Shown: positions 27,087 through 36,016, numbered from the stretch's first letter. The stretch: 64,000 bases of DNA from CAVQJU01 sp963712905 (GCA_963712905.1 CAVQJU010000018.1:62001-126000), one strand, 5' to 3'. Notes: generated from the sequence alone by a model not told the origin. Made by a program: numbers and translations.

Positions 27087-28427
27087 TGTCGGGACTGCTC
27101 CGCATCTGCACCGCCGGCAGCGTCGACGATGGCAAGACCACGCTGATCGGCCGGCTTCTGTACGACTCCAGCGCCGTGTACGAGGATCAGGTGGCCTCGG
27201 TCGAAGAAAGCCTCGAAGAACCGCGTCGCCGGCCCGATCGACTTCTCGCTGTTCACCGACGGCCTGCGGGCCGAGCGCGAGCAGGGCATCACGATCGACG
27301 TCGCGTACCGCTACTTCGCGACGGCGCGGCGCAAGTTCATCATCGCCGACACGCCCGGGCACGAGCAGTACACGCGGAACATGGCGACGGGCGCCTCGAC
27401 AGCCGACGTGGCGGTCCTGCTGGTGGACGCGCGCAACGGCGTCCGCACGCAGTCGCGCCGGCACGCCCGCATCGCGCGGCTGCTGGGGATCAACGACTTC
27501 GTGCTGGCCATCAACAAGATGGACCTGGTGGACTTCGACCGCAACGTCTACGACGGCATCGTGGACGATTTCGAGGAACTGCTGCGCGGCGCGAACGCCC
27601 ATCCGATTCCGATCAGCGCGCTGCACGGCGACAACGTCATCACCCAGAGCGATCGCACGCCGTGGTTCCAGGAGAAGAGCCTGCTCGAGTTCCTGGAGAC
27701 GGTCGAGGTGGACCGCAATGCCTCCGGCAAGCCATTCCGCTTCCCCGTCCAGCTCGTCATCCGCCCCGATCAGGAGTTCCGCGGATATGCCGGCCAGATT
27801 GCGTCGGGCGCCATCCACGTCGGCGACCCCGTGACCGTGTTGCCCTCGGGGCGTACCAGCCGCGTCAAGCGCATCGCCACCTGGGACGGCGACATCGAGG
27901 TGGCGTACGCGCCGATGTCGGTGACGCTGACCATCGAAGACGAAATCGACATCAGCCGGGGCGACATGATGATCGCCGGGCCGAACGCCGATGGGACGTC
28001 GGCCCACAACCACCCGCCCTTCGTCGAAAGCCGCTTTGACGCCGAGATGGTGTGGATGGACGAGCGGCCGCTCGATCCGGCGCGCGTGTACCTGCTCAAG
28101 CAGGCGACGCGGGTCCTGAACGCCGAAGTGAACCGGGGCCTGGTTCTGAACCAGATTGGATCGGTGACGGTCACGGCCAGCAAGCCGATCGTGTTCGATC
28201 GGTACACCGACAACCGCTTCACGGGCAGCTTCATCCTGATCGATCCGGCGACCAACTTCACGGCCGGCGCGGGCATGATCACCAGCACGAGCGCGAGCGA
28301 GGACGCCGAAACGACACTGGCGCGCCCGAACGTCGCGGAGCGGCTGGCGCAGATCGCGCGCGGGGCGGCCACCGACGCCGAAGCGGTGGAAGCCGTCCGG
28401 CGCGCGCTCGAGGACATCCTGAAATGA
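27086..28427 (+). CDS. cysN: Sulfate adenylyltransferase subunit 1 (GTPase), +1 frameshift near 27215
   Basis: GTPase subunit of ATP sulfurylase. G1 loop AGSVDDGKTTLIGRLLYD, switch/G2 region EREQGITIDVAYRYF, G3 ADTPGHEQYTRNM, G4 INKMDLVDFDRNVYD, then the EF-Tu-like beta-barrel domains. One extra base at about 27215 breaks VEESL from KKNRVAGPIDFSLFTDGLRA; repaired length about 446 aa. It ends without a fused CysC (APS kinase) domain, which fits the APS-reducing route through the downstream cysH. It overlaps cysD by one base and cysH by four, so the three are translationally coupled. Confidence 0.9.
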
Positions 28428-29086
28428 GCCAGGTCGCCGATCTCACCGCCCAGGCGGTCGATCTCATCGCCGCACAGCTCGCGGACGCACAACGGCCCGC
28501 CATCACGTCGAGCTTTCAGTCGGAATGCGTGGTCCTTACGGACTTACTGCGGCAGGTGCGGCCGGACATCCCGGTGCTGTTCCTGGACACCTTCCATCAC
28601 TTTCCGCAGACGCTCGCGTACCGCGACGAGATGACCGCGCGCTACGGGCTGAACCTGATCAATCTCAGGGCCGTCGAGCCGAAAGTCGGGCTGTGGCAGG
28701 CCGAGAGCACCGACGCCTGCTGCGCGCGGCACAAGGTGGGGCCGCTCTTCTCGTCGCTCGAAGCCTATGACGTCTGGTTCACGGCGCTGCGCCGCGATCA
28801 GTCGGCGAGCCGGGCGAACCTCCAGGAAGTCGAACCGTTCCGGCTGCCGAGCGGCAACGCCATCAGAAAGGTCGCGCCGCTGGCCGCGTGGACCGCGCGC
28901 GACGTGTGGCGGTACGCGAAGGACCACGACATCCCGCTCCTCCCGCTGTACGAGCTCGGCTACACGAGCATCGGCTGCGAGCCGTGCACGAGCCTGCCGC
29001 TCGATCCGAACGATCCGCGGTCGGGCCGCTGGCAGGGCCAGAAGCTCGAATGCGGCATCCACATTCAGCCCACGACGAAGTCGTAG
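28424..29086 (+). CDS. cysH: Assimilatory APS reductase
   Basis: Reduces activated sulfate to sulfite; 220 aa. ATG 28424 overlaps the cysN stop (ATGA). PP-loop-type start TSSFQSECVVLTDLLRQV, LFLDTFHHFPQTLAYRDEM, then the paired cysteines of the [4Fe-4S] type, DACCARHKVGPL and SIGCEPCTSLP, and the catalytic ECGIH near the C-terminus. The CC...CxxC pattern marks an APS (not PAPS) reductase, which agrees with the absence of an APS kinase here. No sulfite reductase is in the window. A CACAGAG repeat follows the stop. Confidence 0.92.
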   Translation: MSQVADLTAQAVDLIAAQLADAQRPAITSSFQSECVVLTDLLRQVRPDIPVLFLDTFHHFPQTLAYRDEMTARYGLNLINLRAVEPKVGLWQAESTDACCARHKVGPLFSSLEAYDVWFTALRRDQSASRANLQEVEPFRLPSGNAIRKVAPLAAWTARDVWRYAKDHDIPLLPLYELGYTSIGCEPCTSLPLDPNDPRSGRWQGQKLECGIHIQPTTKS

Positions 29087-29090
29087 ATCA

Positions 29091-29182
29091 ACGTACGAAG
29101 CCACAGAGACACGGAGGACACCGAGATCTCTCTTTTGAAGAGTAAACCTCTGTGATCTCTGTGCCTCTGTGGCTCCGTACGT
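29091..29182. repeat. CACAGAG inverted repeat, copy A
   Basis: 92-bp imperfect palindrome with ends ACGTACG/CGTACGT and arms built of near-tandem CACAGAG/CTCTGTG units (GCCACAGAGACACGGAGG... against ...CTCTGTGCCTCTGTGGC). It lies between the convergent cysH and TlpA-like genes, 4 nt after the cysH stop. Other copies: 30059-30151, 41421-41510, 48832-48922, 59952-60038, with short forms at 51574-51603 and 56139-56163. Confidence 0.92.
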
Positions 29183-29194
29183 TCGGTTGGTTTG

Positions 29195-30037
29195 TCAGTT
29201 GCCGGACGCGATTGACGCGACGATCTCTTTCGCGCGCGGGAGGCTGACGGGACAGCTCGGGTCGTCCACCCGGCAGCGTGCGACCGTGAGATTGCAGCCG
29301 CAGGTGCAGCCCTCTTCGTTCAGCTTCTGAATCGCGGCGACCCGCTTTTCCTTGGGCAGCGCTTTCAGGTCCACGCCGGGAATTTCGGTGGTCTGCGCGG
29401 CGTTGGCGAGCTTGGTGGGCCGATCTTTCTCGATCTCCTCCACCGACGCGTTGACGGGCAGGCCGGCCAGGTGCCGCGTCTCGGCCTCGGTGACGGCGGC
29501 CGTCAGCATGCCGACGTGCCGCATGGCGATCCGCGACTGGCGATCGACGATGAACGAGGTCGGGAGCGCGGTGACACCCGTGAACGTCTTGCGCAGCTCC
29601 GGCGTGTTCATCACGATCGGGTAGTTCATCTTGTGCTCGGCGGCCCACTTCTTCACCGCTTCGGGCGGATCGTCATCGTCGGAGATACCGATGATGAGGA
29701 GTTGATCTTTGTACTTGTTCTGCAGCGCGATGAGATCGGGGATTTCCGCACGGCACGGAGGGCACCAGGTGGCCCAGAAGTTGACGATGACGACTTTGCC
29801 CGTCCAGTCGGCCGACGAAATCACGCGGCCGTCGACGTCCTTCATCGCGACCGCGCCCACCGGCGCAGGGTCGCGGTAGAACTGCAGGGCGATCTTCGCG
29901 TCCGACGACGATGGCGGCGGAGCCGCGGCCGTTTCCTGCGGTGATACGGCGGGACGCTGCGCGACACGAGCCACCGCCCATACCGCGGCCGCCAGCATGA
30001 CCACGGCCACCACACCGACCGCCCGTTTCGAGTTCAT
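29195..30037 (-). CDS. TlpA-like thioredoxin with Cys-rich C-terminal domain
   Basis: Membrane-anchored thiol-disulfide oxidoreductase facing the periplasm, 281 aa. The ATG at 30037 gives an N-terminal anchor (VGVVAVVMLAAAVWAVARVA). Thioredoxin fold about residues 75-215 with the active site NFWATWCPPCRAEIPDL and the cis-Pro ALPTSFIVD. The C-terminal 60 residues carry EEGCTCGCNLTVARCR and DDPSCPVS: six Cys, resembling a PCYCGC-type or metal-binding tail. This could be a cofactor or metal-handling variant. It lies between two CACAGAG repeats and converges on cysH. Confidence 0.85.
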   Translation of the reverse strand: MNSKRAVGVVAVVMLAAAVWAVARVAQRPAVSPQETAAAPPPSSSDAKIALQFYRDPAPVGAVAMKDVDGRVISSADWTGKVVIVNFWATWCPPCRAEIPDLIALQNKYKDQLLIIGISDDDDPPEAVKKWAAEHKMNYPIVMNTPELRKTFTGVTALPTSFIVDRQSRIAMRHVGMLTAAVTEAETRHLAGLPVNASVEEIEKDRPTKLANAAQTTEIPGVDLKALPKEKRVAAIQKLNEEGCTCGCNLTVARCRVDDPSCPVSLPRAKEIVASIASGN

Positions 30038-30058
30038 CAGCCGATTATCGCATGGCGC

Positions 30059-30151
30059 CACGGACCTTGGCCACGGAGGCACAGAGAGCACAGAGCCTCG
30101 TTCTGAAGAAAGAATCTCTGTGTCCTCTGTGCCTCCGTGGCAACGTGGTTA
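30059..30151. repeat. CACAGAG inverted repeat, copy B
   Basis: Arms GGCCACGGAGGCACAGAG...CTCTGTGCCTCCGTGGC around a TTCTGAAGAA centre. It lies in the gap between the TlpA-like gene start and the methyltransferase stop, so here the orientation is tandem, not convergent. The ACGTACG ends are degenerate. Confidence 0.85.
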
Positions 30152-30166
30152 CCGTGAGCGGCGTGG

Positions 30167-30934
30167 TCATTTGATTCCCATCGCCCGGTTCCAGACGAAC
30201 ACCGAGCTGGCATCAGGACGCTCGGCCAGGCTGGTCAGCTCGGCGACGGCGGCGTCGAGCGCGGCGGCATCGAGACCGCGGCGGGCGCTCTCGAGGTTGC
30301 CGATGATGTTCCGCACCCACGCGGCAAACCCCGGAGACCCGTGCCAGTGGACCTCCGGCTGCACCGACAGCTCGATGCCCGTGAACCCGGCGCCGTGGAA
30401 CAGGCGGTACAGCCGGCGTCCGATCGCGCCGTCACCGCCAAGCGTCGCCTGATAGCGCTGAAAGAGATCCCACGCGCGATCGAACGCAGGGCACGGCGGA
30501 TCGAAGCGAATCAGCGTGACGTCGTTTTCGCAGACGGCGACGCGGCCGCCCGGCCGCACCACGCGCCGCATCTCCCGCAGCACGGCCTCCGGCCGGGCGA
30601 CGTGCTCGAGCAGGTAGCGCGCGTAGACGAGGTCGAAGCTGCCGTCCGGGAAATCGAGCGCGTGCGCGTCTCCCTGCTGATATGTGACGCGCGGACTCGT
30701 CGAGGCCGCGGCGATCTGCTCGCGCGACAACTCGACGCCGACAACGCGGACGTCATCGGCCTCCGACGCGACGGCGACGGCGAGCAGGCCGAGGCCGCTG
30801 CCGACTTCCAGCACGCGCGCCCCTGGCGGCACGTCGAGAAACCGGATGAACGCGGCGTTCGTCATGCGATTGAGCGCGGCGAGCCGATCCTGTTCGCTCG
30901 GCTCGGTGCCGTGGATGTAGGTGTCTGGCGCCAT
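30167..30934 (-). CDS. Class I SAM-dependent methyltransferase
   Basis: Soluble methyltransferase of 255 aa, UbiE/Methyltransf_11 type. SAM-binding motif I is RVLEVGSGLGLLAVAVA; VVGVELSREQI is the acidic motif; FDLVYARYLLEHVARPEAVL and RPGGRVAVCEND follow as motifs post-II and III. The substrate is not predictable. It is divergent from the PQQ/cytochrome gene with only 23 nt between the two start codons, and both starts lie in one 7-bp inverted repeat. Confidence 0.87.
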   Translation of the reverse strand: MAPDTYIHGTEPSEQDRLAALNRMTNAAFIRFLDVPPGARVLEVGSGLGLLAVAVASEADDVRVVGVELSREQIAAASTSPRVTYQQGDAHALDFPDGSFDLVYARYLLEHVARPEAVLREMRRVVRPGGRVAVCENDVTLIRFDPPCPAFDRAWDLFQRYQATLGGDGAIGRRLYRLFHGAGFTGIELSVQPEVHWHGSPGFAAWVRNIIGNLESARRGLDAAALDAAVAELTSLAERPDASSVFVWNRAMGIK

Positions 30935-30960
30935 GCCGATATGCTACATTTCGCGGCATG
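30932..30960. promoter_or_regulatory. Inverted repeat spanning two divergent start codons
   Basis: CATGCCG (30932-30938) and CGGCATG (30954-30960) are perfect inverse copies and each holds the ATG of one divergent gene. Only 23 nt separate the starts, so the promoters must lie in the coding regions or the transcripts are leaderless. A TATGCT hexamer at 30940-30945 could be a -10 for the plus gene. Confidence 0.45.
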
Positions 30961-32823
30961 AGACGATCGATATCCTTCTGCGCGAGCGCCGCGGCGCTCG
31001 TGCTTTCCGTGTCCGCTCCGCTCGCCGCCCAGCCCGCTCCCGATCCCGCCGCGTTCTACCAGGCCAGCTGCGCCCAGTGCCACGACGGCGGCCTCGACCG
31101 CGCGCCGAGCCGCGACGTGCTTCGCAGCATGACTCCCGACCGCGTGCTGCGCGCGCTCGAATTCGGGCCGATGGTGGCGATGGCGGCCGGCCGTTCGCTC
31201 GCCGAGCGCCGCGCCGTCTCGGAATTCGTCACCGGCAAGACATTCGCCAGCGCGCCGAACATGACGCCGCCGCAGCGTGCGATGTGCACGGAGAAAGGCG
31301 CGTTCGATCCTTCGTCCGGTCCCAGATGGAACGGGTGGGGTGTCACGACCAGCAACACGCGCTTCCAGGAAGCCGCGATGGCGGGCCTCACGGCCGCCGA
31401 TGTGCCGCGCCTGAAGCTCAAATGGGCGTTCGGTTTCCCGAGCGACCTGCAGTCGAACGCGCAGTCCACGATCGCCGGCGGCCGCGTGTTCGTCGGCAGC
31501 GCCGGCGGCATCGTGTACTCGCTGAGCGCGGCGACCGGCTGCGTCCACTGGTTCTTCGAGACGGGCGCGGCGATGCGGGCCGCCATCAGCGTGGCGCGCG
31601 TCAAGACGCCGGCCGGCATGCGGTACGCGGCGCTCTTCGGAGATGGGGGCGCGAACGTGTACGCGCTCGACGCCGAAACCGGCAAGCTGCTCTGGAAAAC
31701 GAAGGTCGAAACCAGCCCGGTCGCCCGCATCACCGGTTCGCCGACCTTCTACGACGGCCGCCTCTACGTGCCGATGGCGTCGAGCGAAGAAGGCGCCGGC
31801 ACCACGCCGACCTACGAGTGCTGCCATTTCCGGGGATCGGTCACCGCCCTCGACGCCTCGACCGGCAAGGTCGTCTGGCAGACCTACACCATTCCCGAAG
31901 TCCCGTTCCCGACGATGAAGAACAAGATTGGGACGCAGTTGTGGGGGCCCTCCGGCGCGCCCGTCTGGAGCAGCCCGGCGATCGACCCGCGGCGGAACGC
32001 GCTCTACGTCACAACCGGCAACAACTACAGCGATCCCCCGTCGAAGACGAGCGACTCGTTCATGGCGCTCGACCTGAAGACCGGCAAGATGCTCTGGTAC
32101 AAACAGATGTCGCCGGCCGACGCGTACGTGTCGGCGTGCCGCCTTCAGGACAAGACCAACTGCCCGGAATCCAACGGACCTGATTTCGATTTCAGTGCGT
32201 CACCGATCCTGGTGACGCTGTCGAACGGACGCCGGGCGCTCGTCGCCGGCCAGAAGTCCGCCATCGTGCACGCGGTCGATCCCGACCGCCAGGGCGAAAT
32301 CATCTGGCAGACGCGCGTCGGCGAGGGCGGCACGATGGGCGGTGTGCAGTGGGGTTCGGCAACCGACGGCACCAACGTCTACGTCGCGCTGTCCGACATC
32401 GGCCGCATCGCGCTGACCTACAGCCAGTTCACCGCCGCGGACCCGAAACGCGGCGGCGGCATGTTCGCGTTGAAACTCGACACCGGCGAACGCGTCTGGT
32501 ACACGCCCCCGGTCGGCTGCGGCACGCGGGCACGCTGCAGCCCGGCGCAGTCAGCCGCCGTCAGCGCCTTCCCTGGCGTCGCGTTCTCGGGGTCGGTAGA
32601 CGGCCACATGCGGGCGTACTCGACGACCGACGGCAAGGTGTTGTGGGACTACGACGCCGTGCACCCGTTCGAGACCGTGAACGGCATCGAAGCCAGGGGC
32701 GGATCGCTCGACGGCCCTGGTCCCGCCGTCGGCGGCGGCATGATCTACTTCAACGCCGGCTACCACACGGCCGGCGGCGAGCCTGGCAACGTCCTGCTCG
32801 CCTTCTCGGTGGACGGCAAGTAG
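30958..32823 (+). CDS. Cytochrome c/PQQ beta-propeller dehydrogenase (PVA-dehydrogenase-like)
   Basis: Periplasmic quinohemoprotein of 621 aa. A signal peptide ends near PLAAQ; a cytochrome c-like domain follows (about residues 25-95) with ASCAQCHDGGL as its CxxCH heme site. The rest is a PQQ-type beta-propeller with repeated motifs such as VFVGSAGGIVYSLSAATG, ALDAETGKLLWKTKVE, ALDASTGKVVWQTY and ALDLKTGKMLWYKQM. The layout matches polyvinyl-alcohol-dehydrogenase-like enzymes, which oxidise alcohols and pass electrons to the heme. The substrate is unknown. A REP-like hairpin follows the stop. Confidence 0.87.
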   Translation: MRRSISFCASAAALVLSVSAPLAAQPAPDPAAFYQASCAQCHDGGLDRAPSRDVLRSMTPDRVLRALEFGPMVAMAAGRSLAERRAVSEFVTGKTFASAPNMTPPQRAMCTEKGAFDPSSGPRWNGWGVTTSNTRFQEAAMAGLTAADVPRLKLKWAFGFPSDLQSNAQSTIAGGRVFVGSAGGIVYSLSAATGCVHWFFETGAAMRAAISVARVKTPAGMRYAALFGDGGANVYALDAETGKLLWKTKVETSPVARITGSPTFYDGRLYVPMASSEEGAGTTPTYECCHFRGSVTALDASTGKVVWQTYTIPEVPFPTMKNKIGTQLWGPSGAPVWSSPAIDPRRNALYVTTGNNYSDPPSKTSDSFMALDLKTGKMLWYKQMSPADAYVSACRLQDKTNCPESNGPDFDFSASPILVTLSNGRRALVAGQKSAIVHAVDPDRQGEIIWQTRVGEGGTMGGVQWGSATDGTNVYVALSDIGRIALTYSQFTAADPKRGGGMFALKLDTGERVWYTPPVGCGTRARCSPAQSAAVSAFPGVAFSGSVDGHMRAYSTTDGKVLWDYDAVHPFETVNGIEARGGSLDGPGPAVGGGMIYFNAGYHTAGGEPGNVLLAFSVDGK

Positions 32824-32825
32824 GG

Positions 32826-32845
32826 CGTCCGGCTCCAGCCGGACG
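32826..32845. repeat. REP-like palindrome CGTCCGGC
   Basis: CGTCCGGC-TCCA-GCCGGACG is a perfect 8-bp hairpin 3 nt after the stop of the PQQ gene. The same stem occurs inside the coding sequence at 13307-13326. Confidence 0.75.
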
Positions 32846-32914
32846 GGCGACCGGCCAAAAAGTTGACCCATCGGTGTTCTCCCTTACGCGTACAGGGACA
32901 AAGGGAGAACTCCA

Positions 32915-33298
32915 ATGGTCATCGCTGAACCCGTCGGCACCCAACTCGTCATCCTCGAACCGAACGGCCGGCTGACGGCCGAAACGGTGGACGAGTTCAA
33001 CCAGGCCGTGTCGAAGTGGGTCCGCCGCGGCTGGCACGACCTGATCCTCGACCTGCGGTACGTCACCTACCTGGACAGCGCGGGCATCGGCGCCCTCGCC
33101 CAGCTCCATTTGTCGAGCCAGCGCCGGGGCAGCCGCGCCGTGTTCGTGAACGTCGCCGGCAAGAACCGCGAGCTGCTGCGCGTCACGAAGCTGCTGACCG
33201 TGTTCGAGGTGTACGACTCGACGGCCGCGGCCGAAAGCAGCTTCGCCCGCCCGCGCGTGGTCGCGCGGGCGGCATCGGGTCACGACTTGAATGCGTGA
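32915..33298 (+). CDS. STAS-domain anti-sigma factor antagonist
   Basis: SpoIIAA/RsbV-like protein of 127 aa that would bind an anti-sigma kinase. The core reads NGRLTAETVDEFNQAV, LILDLRYVTYLDSAGIGALA (the Ser of LDSAGIG is the usual phosphorylation site) and RGSRAVFVNVAGKNRELL. GGGAGAA lies just before the ATG at 32915. No anti-sigma kinase is adjacent, so its partner is elsewhere. Its last 19 bp overlap the convergent gene at 33280. Confidence 0.88.
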   Translation: MVIAEPVGTQLVILEPNGRLTAETVDEFNQAVSKWVRRGWHDLILDLRYVTYLDSAGIGALAQLHLSSQRRGSRAVFVNVAGKNRELLRVTKLLTVFEVYDSTAAAESSFARPRVVARAASGHDLNA

Positions 33299-33972
33299 AC
33301 GAGCTGTCCGATGTCGATCAGGAAGTGCAGCCGGGTCTGAAACTCCGCGCTGCTCTTGTACGCCGTCTTCGAGTTGCCGAAATCCGTACCCTGGAAGCCA
33401 CCGGTGATCAGCAGGCTCTCCACCTGCAGATGAAACACCCGGCTGTACGTGCCCGACATCTTTCCGAGCGGCGTGTAGACCACGCGTGCCGGCGTCAGGC
33501 CGAAACGCCAGAAACCGAAGCTCGTCGTGCCCTTCGCATCGTCCGCATCGCCCGAAAAGTGGATGGCGGAGGCGCCGAACCCTATATCGATCATTTTGTT
33601 CGCGCGGAACATCAAGAGCCCGGAATACGTGTCCTCGTAGACGTTGCGCAGGTCGGTCGGGTCGTCTTTGAAGAGCTGCGAGGCGCCGGTCTTCGCCCGG
33701 CTGGCCTGGAACGACACCGTGACGGGCCGCACTTTGTCGGCGTTCTCGAGGATGCAGTTTCCCCATTTCTGCAAGAACGCGTCGTTTTGCGCTGACGGCA
33801 GCGACGGGCACCACACGTGCACTTCGGCGCCGAGTCCGTAGATCTTGAACGGTCCCGGGCCACTCAGTTCGCCCAGCCACCCGAGGATGTCGGATTCGGC
33901 CCTCGCCGCCGACGGCCATCCGAGCATCAGGCCCATCGCGATTACCAGGACGCAAGAACGTGCTCGCTTCAT
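33280..33972 (-). CDS. Hypothetical secreted protein in sigma-kinase operon
   Basis: 230-aa protein of unknown function. ATG 33972 is chosen because AAAGGA stands 6 nt upstream (an ATG two codons earlier would have no spacing). Signal peptide RSCVLVIAMGLMLGWPSAARA. The mature part contains EVHVWCPSLPSAQNDAF, ENADKVRPVTVSFQASRAK, MIDIGFGASAIHFSGD and VFHLQVESLLITGGFQG, with alternating hydrophobic stretches that suggest a small outer-membrane beta-barrel. It is the third gene after an ECF sigma factor and a Ser/Thr kinase, 14 nt from the kinase stop, so it may be an output of that system. Confidence 0.65.
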   Translation of the reverse strand: MKRARSCVLVIAMGLMLGWPSAARAESDILGWLGELSGPGPFKIYGLGAEVHVWCPSLPSAQNDAFLQKWGNCILENADKVRPVTVSFQASRAKTGASQLFKDDPTDLRNVYEDTYSGLLMFRANKMIDIGFGASAIHFSGDADDAKGTTSFGFWRFGLTPARVVYTPLGKMSGTYSRVFHLQVESLLITGGFQGTDFGNSKTAYKSSAEFQTRLHFLIDIGQLVHAFKS

Positions 33973-33986
33973 AAACATTCCTTTCG

Positions 33987-35987
33987 TCAACGAGAAGTAT
34001 CCGGAGGTGCGAAGATGCTTTCGACCACACCGAGCTTCCGCACCGTTGGGTCCGTCCGCTTCACCACTCTGTTGTGCGGAGCAGCCTTGTCCGGGCAATA
34101 AGTCAGCCACTCGTCGTCGTGTTCGCCGAGGATGTAGCAGCGTTCGCCAGCCACATCGACGCGATCGAATCTGTTCTGCCACTGAATCCGGTACGGGAGT
34201 TCCAGCATCATCACTGTGACGACGAACATCGCAACGACGGTCGCGAAGCCAGCATGGCTTCCCTTGACTCCTCGCCGCGAGCGAAGCTTCCAGATGCGAA
34301 GGATCGCTGTTCCGAACGTCAGCACCAGAGCGCTGAGCACAAAGGAATAGGCCTCTAGACCAGTCAGACCAGTTCTGTTCTCCGGGCGAAACGGCGCAAA
34401 CTGTTCCGGGGGAAACGTATCGATCCAACCCGAGTAGCCATTGATGACTTCGAAGAACACAAAGACTGTCGCGGCCAGCGCGATGAAGCCCGCCGTCGCG
34501 ATGGCCTGGGCGAGCACGACGGGATCGTCGAGGCCCAATTTCGAGCTCAGACGTCGTGAGTGTGTCAGGCTCGTTGTCAGGAGATGGTCGATCCCGCTGG
34601 ACAGCTTCAGCGCGCGCACACCAAACTTCGCCGCGGCCAACGCCAGAAGGATGCTGATTTGAAAGAAGCCCGGTAGCACAAGCGAACGCAGACCGGCGGT
34701 CATCCACGCGATCGGCGGCTCGTAGCTGAACGGCGCCACTCGGCCCAACGTCACGTTGAACGCGGCAGTCTGCGCAAATCCAAGTGCGCCGATTCCAACC
34801 GGAACCAGCACGACGATGGCGAGGACGCGCATCGTGGTCTTCAGTACGAACCGGGACTCGGGACGATCCAACGCCGTGATCGACGGATCCGGAGCCATCA
34901 GTACCGCCAGCGCCGCCTCGACCTCCGCCGCCGACTGATACCGCTCCTCCACCTTCACCGCGAGCATCTTCCCGATGACGTCGCTCACCTCCGGCGACAG
35001 GTGCGTCTCGACGCCCGTCGGCCGCAGCAGGCTGCGGCTCAGCGCGAGCACGACGTCCAGCGGGTTGTCGGTGGAATACGGACGATGGCCCGTGGCCATC
35101 TCGTAGAGCACCACGCCCAGGCTGTAGATGTCCGACCGCTGATCGATCGGCTTGCCGAACATCTGCTCGGGCGACATATACGCCGGCGTGCCGGGATGCA
35201 CGAGCAGGCCGCGGGTGCTGCGCAGCGTCGCCAGCGTCCCCGACGGAACCGGCGCGGTCGTCATGTGATCGCCCGATTCGGTCGCCGCCGACATCGCCTG
35301 CGCCACGCCGAAGTCGAGGATCTTCACCGAGCCGTCCGGCATCACCTGGATGTTGGCGGGCTTGAGGTCCCTGTGGATGATGCCCTTTGCATGCGCCGCC
35401 GTCAGCGCGGACGCCAGTTGACGGCCCATCGACAGGATCTTCTCGACCGGCGGCCGCTCGCGCCGCAGCAGCGCGGCCAGGCTCTCGCCCTCGACGTACT
35501 CCATCACGAGGAACGGCCGGTCCTCGTGCTCGACGACGTCATGGACCACGGCGATGTTGGGATGGTTGATGCGGGCGGCCGACTGCGCCTCGTGCAGGAT
35601 CTTCGCGCGCAGATCGCCGGCGGAGCCGGACGCGATCAGGCATTTCAGGGCGACCTTGCGGTGCAGCCCCGTGTCGTTGCCGAGGTAGACGCGGCCCATG
35701 CCGCCGGCGCCGAGCCGTTCGAGCACGACGTAGCGCCCGATGCGCACGCCCGGCTCGATGTCGGGCGCGGGCTCTTCGTCCGACGGCGTGACATGGTCGA
35801 ACGTGTCGGAGACGGTCAGGACGGTTTCGAGAAACTCTTCGTCGTAGTCGTGCAGGTATGCCTGGACTTCACGGCGGAGCACGGGATCGGCGCACCGCTC
35901 GGCGACCCACGCCTCGCGCTCGCCTGGCGGGCACATCAACGCCTCCGCCAGCACCCCTTTCGCTTGCCGCCAGACGTCGGCGCCCAT
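33987..35987 (-). CDS. Serine/threonine protein kinase with multi-pass C-terminal domain
   Basis: PknB-type kinase of 666 aa. Kinase domain about residues 82-365: IGRYVVLERLGAGGMGRVYLG, VALKCL (Lys), IIHRDLKPANIQVM (catalytic loop), KILDFGVAQAM (DFG), and PAYMSPEQMFG. After it come at least six hydrophobic segments, such as LAIVVLVPVGIGALGFA, ISILLALAAAKFGV, AIATAGFIALAATVFVFFEV and FATVVAMFVVTVMMLEL, so it is an integral membrane kinase. A short soluble extension (about 50 residues, GERCYILGEHDDEWL) ends it. It is 29 nt after the sigma-factor stop; such sigma-kinase pairs are typical of Acidobacteria. Confidence 0.92.
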   Translation of the reverse strand: MGADVWRQAKGVLAEALMCPPGEREAWVAERCADPVLRREVQAYLHDYDEEFLETVLTVSDTFDHVTPSDEEPAPDIEPGVRIGRYVVLERLGAGGMGRVYLGNDTGLHRKVALKCLIASGSAGDLRAKILHEAQSAARINHPNIAVVHDVVEHEDRPFLVMEYVEGESLAALLRRERPPVEKILSMGRQLASALTAAHAKGIIHRDLKPANIQVMPDGSVKILDFGVAQAMSAATESGDHMTTAPVPSGTLATLRSTRGLLVHPGTPAYMSPEQMFGKPIDQRSDIYSLGVVLYEMATGHRPYSTDNPLDVVLALSRSLLRPTGVETHLSPEVSDVIGKMLAVKVEERYQSAAEVEAALAVLMAPDPSITALDRPESRFVLKTTMRVLAIVVLVPVGIGALGFAQTAAFNVTLGRVAPFSYEPPIAWMTAGLRSLVLPGFFQISILLALAAAKFGVRALKLSSGIDHLLTTSLTHSRRLSSKLGLDDPVVLAQAIATAGFIALAATVFVFFEVINGYSGWIDTFPPEQFAPFRPENRTGLTGLEAYSFVLSALVLTFGTAILRIWKLRSRRGVKGSHAGFATVVAMFVVTVMMLELPYRIQWQNRFDRVDVAGERCYILGEHDDEWLTYCPDKAAPHNRVVKRTDPTVRKLGVVESIFAPPDTSR

Positions 35988-36016
35988 CGTGATCGGCCTT
36001 CAAGTAGGCGGAGCTG

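Noticed and set aside
24794..27215. Programmed frameshifting in the sulfur genes
   Set aside because: No slippery heptamer or downstream pseudoknot is apparent, and similar indels hit unrelated genes across the window.
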